A stretch of 64,000 bases of DNA from positions 11,470,001-11,534,000 of the forward strand of contig OX637345.1 of assembly GCA_951799405.1 (NCBI GenBank), in the 5' to 3' direction. A model generated the notes under the pieces. That model saw nothing but the letters and a program-made list of their open reading frames with translations, was not told where the DNA came from and did no database searches. Every line of letters starts with the position of its first letter. Position 1 is the stretch's first letter. This stretch comes from Agapetus fuscipes (Eukaryota > Arthropoda > Insecta > Trichoptera > Glossosomatidae). Positions 13,401-25,400 of this stretch are shown in pieces. A program made the translations under genes and the position numbers.

Positions 13401-16400
13401 GGTGCAGAACAGCTCAAAGTTCATCTTGGGCTCCTGCTCCGCTGTCTGGTGTGGTGACAGGGTCTGCATCAGGTGGAGGAGACGACCTTGGGGCACCGGA
13501 GAGCCCAGGATTGACTGAAGAGCTGACGCCGCTTGGGACGGGGACAGGGAACCCGTGTGGGAAATGTCCGCGGACTCAAATGTACGCAACAGCTTCCTGA
13601 AAATATAAACATGTTTGTAACAATTCCAGGCTTAATAAAAAAATCAAAATCAAATACAGTATACTCTATTACAGAGGGTGTCTCCTGAAGTTGTTAGCTA
13701 CGTCGCCAACGAAACATTAAAAGTACTACTGATATTCTCCACTCACAGTTCATATAAATATTGGTCTATTTATTTATTTTAATAATAATTTTACAAATAT
13801 GTCTAACGACTGTAAATCTAACCTTAATACAACTAGACTGCCAAATGTTCTTAATACAAACCGTATGGAGAACATTTGACAGCGATATTAGCTGTTTACG
13901 AACGGCCATGTTTTACTATAACATCTGAAGGCTTATAATTAAAAATATATATTTTATCCTTACATTAGATGTGACGCCACCGGTTTGTGCGGAGGTCTCA
14001 GGGCTCGTTTCCCCCTCAGCAGTAGCTGCGTACACGCCAAAGCTGCCGGCAGTTCCGTAAACACCGGCAGGTCCCTCCTCTCCGCCAGTTCCTGCAGCAG
14101 TGCCCTACCCCTCGCCAGCTCCCTGTACTCCGGCTCCAGCACCGGCTCCCCGCTGATCCTGCTTCCCCTGGAGTGCGGCTGCAGCACCAGGACTAGGGCT
14201 CTGCGGGCGGCTGCCAAGTAAGCTGCCTCTATGGCTGCTGAGACGCCTCGGGTCTCCGGGTCCAGAACGAAGAGCAGAACCCTGGCGGACTGCTTGGCTG
14301 CGTGTTCCACCTCGACTAGATCCAGGGACCAGTTGGCGACTTGCTGAAACGCAAAAATTAATCAAGGTTATTAAAAAAATCATGAGTTGTCCTCAGCCCC
14401 TGATTAAGTTTACCGGCGGTGCTGAAAAAGTCAAGGAGCACCCGCCCTTTATTGTTTATACTTATTGTGAACCAAAACGAGTTTGAGTACTGTTATGTTA
14501 CAAAAAACGGCGTTCTGGCGTGAGCGAGAAATCAAAGAATGATCTGGAATATGCGAGAAAGATCTCTTTTGTACCTATATACAGGTATATACTATATATA
14601 TAGGAACTGCAATAGTGCGGAGAGCAATTAGTCGCTCCAAGCATTTTGCCTTGAAGACCAATATATGCAGAGATTATCAATTATTGTAAATTGTGAACCA
14701 AACCCTGTAAAATAAATTCTGTTAAAATAAATGATTGCAGTTTAATTAAAAGAGAACCCAGTAAAATCGTAACAATACAGTTTTCAGTTATCTAAAGACT
14801 ATGTGGGCAGAATGGGTTATGTCTAAAAAGGTCCTCTTGTCAGTCATTCATAGTCTATTCCTTTTGGATGCCCGAACCATCTCAGTCACTCTGCACACGT
14901 GAGAATATAAAGACGCGGAGTGGAAGATGATGGAACTGTGGGGACTGGTGACTCACCGGATTGAAGTAGGTGATCCCCATGTCGTCCAGCATGGGCATGG
15001 CCAGGTCGCTGCGCCACGTGGTGGGGTTGCAGGAGCCGCCCAAGAACACTTCGTACGGAGGAGAGGAGGAGGAAGACGACGGCGGGGGGCGTACACCACT
15101 TCCTGGAACAAGACAACACATCAAACATACGAAAGACTTGATCTTCCAACAAGAACACCAAATATTTATAGTATAAGGAAGAAAGATAAGGATAGTTAAA
15201 GTAAGATCGCCATGATAATCAACGGTCTACAAAAAAAACAAAAAAACACTTACAAATCATTCTGAATCGATGAACGAGGAGGACTAGGCACAGATTATAT
15301 CTCTCAACCACTTGTACTCGCTTTTCACCCCCACCTCCCCGTCGACGCTATTTATTGTTGGCAAGACAACATTTGTGGCTCTTTATAAACTTAAAAAAAT
15401 TATAATTGTAATTGTTGGCTCTTCCGACGAAAAGGCTACCGACCCCTAGTCTAGATTCTAGAAGAACAGTGTGAAGAAAAATAAAAAATATGAGTCGTAT
15501 AAATGCAAACGCCGTCAACTCCTTACGCGATAATTTTGAGAAAAATAAACTTGTAAAACGATAACACCAGTTGGAGATGACGGCGTTTGCACGAAATCAT
15601 ACTTTTTCAATTAAAATTACGAAGGATTAAGTGAAGTTTACATTACATCGCACACAGCAAATGATTTGTTACACTGCGCAGAATCAAATTCAATCATTAC
15701 TTTATCAAAAATCATAAATTTTGGAGATGACGGCGTTTGCAGTTATGCGACTCATATCCGAGTATATTGAGCCGTATAAATGCAAACGCCGTCAACTCCT
15801 TACGCAATGATTTTGAGAAAAATAAACTTGTGTTTTGAACGCAATTTGGAACCAGTTGGAGATGACGGCGTTTGCACGAAATCATACTTTTTCAATTAAT
15901 ATTACGAAGGATTAAGTGAGGTTTTCATCACATTGCACACAGCAAATGCTTTGTTACACTATGCAGAATCTAATCTAATCTAAGTTGCAAAGATATGTTA
16001 CATTGGAGATTCACATTACATGCATTCTCACAACCAGACATGTACAAGTTCGCGCTTGCACATGCCTCATGTGAGCCTACAACATAAAAACAAAATCACA
16101 AATGGACTCTGCAACTCTGCAACTCTTGCCGTCCTTCCCTGTAACAGGGGTGACATTGGCAAAGTGAACCATTTTTACAGCATGGGTGGTCAGCCGCATA
16201 CCAACCTATAAGTCAAGGAACATACACGACAAATTACATTTTTTAAATCAATAAATAATAATATATATGGACATCAAAAACTAAAACATAAAACAAATTT
16301 CACTTTAATAAACCCTAGCCGCCAACATTACAGATCAACCGCCATTTCTTTCTGTCCTTACATACTTCTTTCATTTCCTCCAGAGTCATAACCTTCTTCA

Positions 16401-19400
16401 TACAGGCTCTTCTTTTCAGAATCAAATTCAATAATAAAATTATCTCAAAAATCATAAAATTTGGAGATGACGGCCTAAACTTCCTCATAGTACACACTAT
16501 GGTATCGTCCATATAATCTTAATCTAAGTCCCAAGTATTTATTAACATCTAAAATTAACATAGGCGTAAGTTCGAGCTTACACACGCTGTATGTGATCTC
16601 AACAAAAATTCTTCCTTCCTTCTTCCTCAGAGTTTCTCAGTCCACTCCTGGATGTAGGTCTCCTCCAATTGTATCCATGTTTGTCTATCGGCTGCTGTGT
16701 TCAGCCATCCTCTGCCTGCAGTTTCCTTGATGTCGTCCAGCCACCTCAGACATCCTGAGTCGCCACTGAACGATCCTTTTCGGCCACCTGTAACGGTTTT
16801 GCCTTGCGACGTGACCAGCCCAGCGCCACTTTAAGCAGGCCACTCGCTGTATGACATCAGTGACACCAGTGCGTCTACGGATCTCCTGGTTTGGAACCAT
16901 GTCGCTGAGGCTGGAACCCTGTCTCTGAGGCACTGCTCTCACAAAATAAAGTTGAAACTTCAGACACACCGCAACCGCAACTAAGCTACACAATATAGTG
17001 CAACTTCTTGCCTGCGTTATCCCCGAAGAGGTCGCATGTGGTGATTCGGGACCTATTTATTTTTACGGGTAAGGGGGCCGGCCTCCCACCAACCACTTTC
17101 AGTTGAAGTGGGGGTTTCCCAGCTCCCGGGTGGGCTGGTTCTCATTTCTTGTGAAGGCTGAGTAAGCTTTGAGATCGAACCCTTGCTCTCGGTATGAAAT
17201 GCAAGCATTCTACCAATTGAGCTTTCGAACTTTTTACGAGCTTGTGGTCATCGTCACTACAAAGCGCTAATTCTCAAGCAAGACTCAGTTGCTGTAAAGC
17301 TGGATGTACTGGTGACCGTGACCGGTCATTGGCCACCCGTCACCGGTCACCACGTGGGTATTTTAATTTAAAACGGCACCGGAACTTCCCAAAAATTCCC
17401 GTTTTTGAATATGTTTCTTACACTTTTTGGCCTTAGTAAAAGGGTGACATTCAATTAAAAAATCAGACGTGTTTATTGATTTCTTTAATCTAAATTATAA
17501 CATGCATTATGACAGGTTTAGTAGAGTGCTTGCATTCCATGCCGTGAGCTCGGGTTCGAATCCCACCGAGGGTGTCAGAAATGAATTCCCGTTTCGGTGT
17601 ATATTTCAAACCCCGAAATAAAATACCGGCAAGGTTTACTCAGCCTTCACAAGAAATGAGTACCAGCCCCCTCGGAGCTGGGAAACCTGATGGCGTAAGG
17701 CCGACCTGTAAAAATAAATAGGTTCAACTCACCACATGCGACCCCTTCGGGGATAACGCGGCAAGAAGTTACACTATATGTGTAGCTTAGTTGCGTTTTT
17801 TTTTTGCGTTATCTGAATCTAGCACCCACTAAACAGAGAGTAGGTTGTCCGGATTATTTTGGCTGCCGAGCCGCGTGGGTGTGTCCGCAGTCCGCGCGGC
17901 TGTTTGTTGACATTTGGAAGACCTCGTATTGCAGACATTGGCACACTCGACGTCGATATATCTAAACAACATCACCGTGTACTAAAATCTGCCGCACGTG
18001 CTGTGTTATGAGTACAAAGACTTCTTTAAATTCATACAGGCATCTTACATCAAGTAAAGTCCAGCAGTCCAAATAAAAAAATCACAGTAGATACACCTTA
18101 TTTGGCAAATAAGGTGTATCTACTGTGATTTTTTTTTATCTATGGAGTTCTTTCGCAAGCGCCAGCAATCTGCGAATAGGATTAATATCGAAAGTGTAAG
18201 GAATTTAGAAGAATAGCACTTCAGGCATTGATGACTTCAGGACAATGTGTTGCTCAATTTAAGGCCAGATACAACTTTGAAGTAGTTGATGAGTTTACCT
18301 ACATGGGATCTGCTGTAACCAAAGGAAAGGAGGACCGCATTGACATCAAAACGGAGGATAGAATAGGTGACAAAACATAAATCCCAAGACTACAAAAAGG
18401 GTACACAGAAAAACAAAAAATACCCTCTACAATATTATCATCAGAACAATGAGGTCTGCACGTGAATTGACATATTATACACAATTGCGTCGTCAACCGA
18501 TCGGGTTGCTAGGCAAAAGGCACATACATATTTGTTATTAGTAGCTAAGGACGGCAGTCCCATACAAGCCTGACGTTTTCTCACTGTTACGGTTCGAACA
18601 CCCTGTCAAATGAGGTGTGACATGACCTTTACCATCTGCAGGACCGAGAATCGTACGCTCCTATTTTTATATCTGGATAACCGGATCCAGCCAATGAGGA
18701 TCCTGAATTAGATCGGTATTGGTGTCACCCAAAAGTGGATAAATAGACCCCACGAAGGAAGGAAGCCCACTTCTTATGTCCGTAGACTACTCAGATTCAA
18801 GTTCGAAACTCTTGTCGGACCTTATTGTTAAAAGAAGAGCTTGTATGAAGAAGGTTATGACTCTGGAGGAAATGAAAGAAGTATGCAAGGATAGAAAGAA
18901 ATGGCGGTTGATCTGTGATGTTGGCGGCTAGGGTTTGTTAAAGTGAATTTGGTTTTATGATTTAGTTTTTTATGTCCATGTATATATTGTTATTTTTATT
19001 CTTTGATTTTAAAAAATGTAATTTGTCATGTATGTTCCTTGACTTATAGGTTGTTATGCGGCTGACCACCCATAATATAAAAATTGGTTCACTTTGCCAA
19101 TGTCACCCCTGTTTCAGGGAAGGACGGCAAGAGTTGCAAGGCTTATGTTCATTTGAGATTGGGTTTTTATATTGTAGGTCCACATGCGGCATGTGTTAGC
19201 GCGAAATTATACATATCTGCTTGTGGGAATGCATTTAGTATAAATCTTAAATGATATATATCTTTGCAGCTTAGATTAGATTAGATTAGATTGTGACATG
19301 TAAATGCGAAGCGTGGACAGTAACAGGGAAGTCCGCAGTGATGCTGGATAGATTTGAGAGGACAGCGTTATGGAGAATGATGGCGAAACGTGGAGAATAT

Positions 19401-22400
19401 GGTAGAGCTAGCTGTATAGCATCTACAAGGCTCCCAGACTATCTGTGTATGCTAGACTGAACAGGCTAAGATGGGCTGGGCAAGTGCAGAGAATGCCATC
19501 TTCACGGGTGCCACAAAGAATCCTTGAGGGGCATCTAGATGGAAGGAGAAGGGTTAGCATACCTCGACATAGATGAGAGGATGAAGTGAGGAAGGACGCC
19601 AGCCAGCTTCTACGGGTGTACGGTCGAACCAGTGCAATGTTTTAAAAATTGGTGACCCCTACAAGATGGTCTTTTAAATGTGATTGCAGCAAGTAGTAGG
19701 CTTGAATAAGGTAGGTGACCTCTTTAGTAGAAAGGTCAGCGGCGAGGAGCTGACCTCTAGGTGGTCGTTACTATCTCAATAAGGATGTGACGAGGTAATC
19801 CAGTTCGCATGGAAATCAACACAGATGTATAACAGAGTTCATATAGCTCTACGAAAGTTGATATACTCGTATTTATTGAATGTTTTGATGATTTTTTTAA
19901 TGAGCTCTTTGCGGGAGACTCCTTAGATTTCAGAGAATCTTGTTGTAGTGCCGAAGAGTTGAGTGTGTTGGTGAGGTAAAGACTGATATCTTAATCCTTT
20001 GAAGCAGTGGTGTTAGCTGTGTAGTGTTGTGTTGATTTTGCTTAAATACACTTAAAAGAAGTGACGATTTATGTTGGTTTTGAATAGACCAGGATTAAAT
20101 CGGGGTGGGAACACAAATACCGGTAACTCGTTCCATAAACGAGTAGTTTGGCAGCATAATGATTAGTGAAAACACGCTCTTATAGTTTTGATGTCGACTG
20201 GAAAGTGAGTCGTTCTATGAGTTGCTCGTTGAGACAAGAAGAGGACGAACAAGTGAGGATGTTTCATCATAGGGGCCGTCCATAAATTACGTCATCGATT
20301 TTGGTCGATTTTCGACCCCCCCCCCCCTACAATCATCCTTTAGTCATTATCTAATGACACACCCCACTCTTGCTGTAATAATGGATGAGCTTAATAATGA
20401 ATAATGTTATATTACTTACATAATATTTTGTAGAAATTGGTATTTACAAGAACGACGTCCCTTTTGGTACTCGTACATCATTTGCCATCATCCGCAGACC
20501 AGACTCCCCACCCCTTAATGCGAATGACGTGATATATGGACAGCCCCATAGCAGATGTTTGTTTCTTTTTTTAACTCAACTAAAAGCATTGGATAATACT
20601 GAGTAAACGAAGGAAACGTATGAAAAAGGTGATGGATACGAGTATGAGTGAATTGAAAATAGCAGGGATACAAAGAAATGGAGGGAACCCTGCAGAGGCT
20701 TTGGCCACTCCTATATTTGGCGCATTGAGTATAAATTGTACTCAATGGGCCCTCTAGTAGAGGATTACCACTTTACCTCGCGGGATTCTAAATGACAGGC
20801 AATTGACTTAGCGCTCTGTGGAAAGTGATGCTAGAACATTGGTCAATAAGCCATTGGGTAAGTCTGAAACTGTGTTTAGTGAGCGTGCTTTTGCAGTGGT
20901 GGCTCCAAGGGCATGTAACCGACTACCGCCAGTGGTTCGGGAGATTCACGATCAACAAGAAGAGGGTATTCAAGCTCACCTCGTACCCATACCGAATGAT
21001 TGCGTCAGAAGGACCCTGATACTTACGCGTTCTTTTCCTGCTGACTTTCAGGTTGCTGGTGGTCCTCAGCGGTGACAGAACGCGCGTCATCTTCATACAG
21101 GAGGGTGTCATGGTGACACTATGACACTTCACTCATGACACTCTGGCACTCTCATGTCATAAAGACATCATAAAAGTTTTGTTGTCACTTGCAGTTATAT
21201 TCACTATGAATTTATTTATTGTATGTTTCCTATAAAGGCATGGACTTTTATGAAAATATGATTTATTTAGTAGGTACCTACACATAATTTTATAGCACCG
21301 TTCATGCGTGTGTCACGCCTCAAGGCTATCTCTCAAAATTATAGAGCTAATTTTCATAACCAACATTTCAGTGCAAGAAGAAATTGTGTCGAACCCAGTC
21401 GTCTAAATCGAAAACAGATGTCCTATCAATTGATCCATCGACTAGAAATATTATAGCCAACTATTCTTAAAAAATCTTTATTCTCGAAAACACAAACTGA
21501 ATGGTTGATTAAAAAAGGCACTAAATACAATAAGTGGTCAAATTGAGAAAACGAGAAAAACGTATAAGAGAAGGTTAAAACCATTGCTTAGAACTTTTAT
21601 CACTTTCGTTCAAAAATCATTAGAGCAACTTGTTGATGAAGCTCACACAACACCCTCTTCTCCGCCATTCATTATGGTACAAAGTGCCGTTTACTGTGCG
21701 TGATATTTGCTGCATTTTTAAATTTACAAATTATAACTTGCAATAACACTTGAAAAGATTTTTAGTGACGTAGGGCAGTAATGAAGTTACTTGCCTTGTC
21801 ACAAAGAACTAAACTGCATACAGGTATACACGGCTTAAAATGAATTTAGATGAAAGGTAAACAAGGGCGCTATCACAGCTTTAAGGCCTTCAAACTGCTG
21901 TAAGCAATGTCTATTACTTTTTGTTTCTTCAACGCAATACTTCTTCAATTTGTAGCAAGCCAGTTAACTTCACGTTGACTATCAAAATTGACGAACTATA
22001 CAATCTTCTGATTTCAGACACGTTAATTTTAATCGATGTAGGTTTGCACTGTATTTAAAAAAAAAAAAAATTGGTACTTAGTGCCCTTATTAACCATTAA
22101 TTTGCTGCTAGAGTTGTCTAAAAGGGCGCTATGCTTTACATAGGAGCATTTCTTTACATCTTAGTTGTTTGTTACTATTATCAACTCTACACTCAATTTC
22201 TTTGTAAAATGGCTCACTATGCACTGTTTTTTTAATAAGATCTCGCAGTTTATTTTTACATGTAAGGAGTTTGAACTGTTTCCGAGACAATAATGATTGT
22301 CTTTTAACCTTGCGGCCGCTTTTAGCGATGTTGATTGGAGTTGTGAGAGAAACGCGTGCGCGCTGCCCGAAGAGCGAATTGCTACTGAAATTAAAATTCA

Positions 22401-25400
22401 AAACGCAAGTCTCTCTTTCAATACTAGAAATATGAATATGATTTTAAACAGAGGTGTATTCAGTTGTATTGCATAAAAAAAACTACACCCCTGGGCTTCT
22501 ATAGGTACTCTAAGCTGCAAAGAAATATTAACATTTAAAAAGATGTCTTTTAAGGCGAAAATATTTGAGCAAATTTTTTTTTTTTAAAGTGAACTAAAAC
22601 AGTGTAATTTTTTAAAATAAATTGAATAAATTTAAAATTCATATAAAATGCATGTCTCAAACAGACACGTGCAAACTCACGTGCGAATTTCATTGTATAA
22701 AATGGACCTTCACTGAGAGCAGACCCGGATTTCTGGATTAAGGGCGGTTCGAGCGGTACGAAAGAACCAGGCTCCCGCGCCCAGGGCCCCAAAAAACTTT
22801 AAAGAAGTACTGAAAAATGATGTATGCAAGTAATTTCAATCACAAGGCCACATTTCGTAAAACCAAAGACACTGATAGTTAAGAAATAAAAGTTTATCAC
22901 AGAGAACCTTTACGGGCCCCAAACGACCTGGATGGGGCCCAAAAATTTTCAAGCAGTCTCCACACCAGTGGACACAGTCACTACAACAGAGAAATAAAAG
23001 TTGCACACAGCGAATCCTAACTCCTAAGGGCTCCAAACGACCTAAATGAAAAAGAAAAAGGCGTCCCAAAAAAAAATTGGTGTGCCTTTTTATGGAGACG
23101 CGGGGGGGATGAGGTGGCCCGAGCATTTCGCGGGTTTCGCATATGGCGAGTGGAACCTTTTTATTTTTACAGGTAAGGGGCCGGCCTTACTCCAACCACT
23201 CCAGTTGAAGTGGGAGTTTCCGAGCTCTCGGGAGGCTGCTACTCATTTATTGTGAAGGCTGAATACACCTTGCCGGTATTTTATTTTGGGTTTTAAAATA
23301 AACACTGAAACGAGAAATCATTTCTGATACCACCGACGGGATTCGTACCCGAGCTCTCGGCATGGAATGCAAGCACTCAACAGAGCTATCGACTAGGGCA
23401 TAGGGCTGGAAGTATCATCACTACCTACCGTACATCCTACCTACCGAATATCGTTCAGATTAGTATGAAGACAAGATGGGCCGCCAGTAAACAGCTGATT
23501 GGATATTGACAGGTCTTCATACAAATATTACCGATATTCGGTAGGTAAGAATTACCGTGGTGTGGTGTAAAAAAATGTGCTGTCCACCTATACATTAAAG
23601 GACGAACCCCAAGGGCGTCACTTCGTCTGAGTGCGGCTCTGTTTATACATAATACATAATAATAAAATAAGTAATTACTTTACACTATATTTATTATTAT
23701 AAATAAATGTAATAATATGGAATCTGTAAGGTCTCGAGATAAACAATGCTACACCTACGTCAATACGTGCTTCGTGTTTTGTTATTTTGTGTCGCATTAG
23801 GGATTCTAGAATGATTGAGTAAACCTTGCCGGTGCGGTTTTTGATGAAACGATTATTTTCGAAAACTTACGGTGATATGTGGATGACCACCAATGCTGTA
23901 GAAAATGGTTCACTTTGCCATTGCCACCCCTGTATCGAGGAAGGTCGGCAAGAGTTGCAGGGTGCATGTTCATTTAGATTTGGGTTTTTATGTTGTAAGT
24001 TCACATGCGGCATGTACAAGCGCGAACTTATATGTGTTTGCTTGTGAAAATGCATATAATGTAAATCCCCAATGTTACATATCTTTGCAACTTAGATTAG
24101 ATTAGTATTCACAAAACAATTGATCCATAGCTGATCGACGGACCATCTAATTTTTGTATAGAAATTCACTGTATGATGGGGATGAGCCTTGGCTTTGCTG
24201 TTTGAGAAAAACACCGTTAGTGATTAAAAATTGTCTATGGCAAAAACATGTTTTTGTGTGAATCACGCTCAAGAGCCCCTTGCGAGCTTGGTAGTCGCTA
24301 TAAAAAGCACCAATTACTCAAGCCAGATCCAGTTGGTATACGGCTGGATAGACCTTTGGTGACCGGTCTAGGTAAAGGCACATTTTTTTTTTACTCGATA
24401 AACGAACAAGTAGAGTAATGCTGGAGTGATGTTTTCCGGGATCTGTTGCCGTGGTCTGTGGGAGCTGGAGCTTCCGACCTCACTCCAGCATCATCAGCCG
24501 GCCGTGTAAGCCTCAAACTCTTATTCAATAACCTCAACGGGGAGGAAATTTCAAGACTTTCTCGTCGACTCGAGGCTCTACGGAAGAAAAAAGCACAATT
24601 GCTTTCATCTCTGGCTTTTCTCAAGCGTTGCAGAGATGAGCGTGTCATTCCAAAATTTCTCCAGATAAAGAGAACTCGGTTTTCCAGAAGCGCCCAAAGT
24701 ATATTTGATAGAACAGAGGCCGCGCTACTTAGGGATTCCATCCATTGCTCAAGAAGAGACTTGGCCTTAATCGACGAGGAATTATTTTAAACGGCAACAG
24801 ATCCCGGAAAACATCACTCCAGCATCATCAGCCGGCCGTGTAAGCCTAAAACTCTTAAGTAGAGTAATGTTCATCCTCAGTCGTCGTGCAGAGAGGATGT
24901 TCTCCTGAAGACGTTGGCTACGTCGCCGACGAAACGTCGAGAATGATGTAAGTTCTCTCTAAACGGTTCGTGAAATATCCGAGTTAAATTAAGTTTTGAA
25001 ATTTGTCTAGTTTTAAAATTAATATAATTGTCAAAATGTCAAACAAGTAGAGTAAGTTTGAAAAATTAACAATAATTTTGTTGTACTCTACCGGCAATCG
25101 ACTCCACGACCTACAGTTTGCGGGTCCGTCGCGTTGACCATTAGAGTACAGACCGGTCGATCAAGCGCTTGGTCATTGCAATTCCTCCTATCGCTCTAAT
25201 TACTCTCGCTGACTTCTGCTATCTAACTTCCTGTTATTTCTGTGTTTTGATAAGAGGAAATGGTATACTTTTGCCAAAGCCACTCCTTGGGAAAAGTTAC
25301 ACAGATTAATGTACATTTGTAGATTTAAAGTCAGGAGTCTGATCCACTCTATTTTTCTTTAAGCAGCTGAAACATGAACCACAAAAGCAGCAGAAAGGAG

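Noticed and set aside
14105..14383. Overlapping minus-strand frame near exon 6
   Set aside because: Off-frame shadow of a GC-rich exon, crossing the splice acceptor.
20272..20547. Virus-like or gene-linked GGGGCCGTCC motif
   Set aside because: It is one end of a terminal inverted repeat pair, so a MITE explains it.
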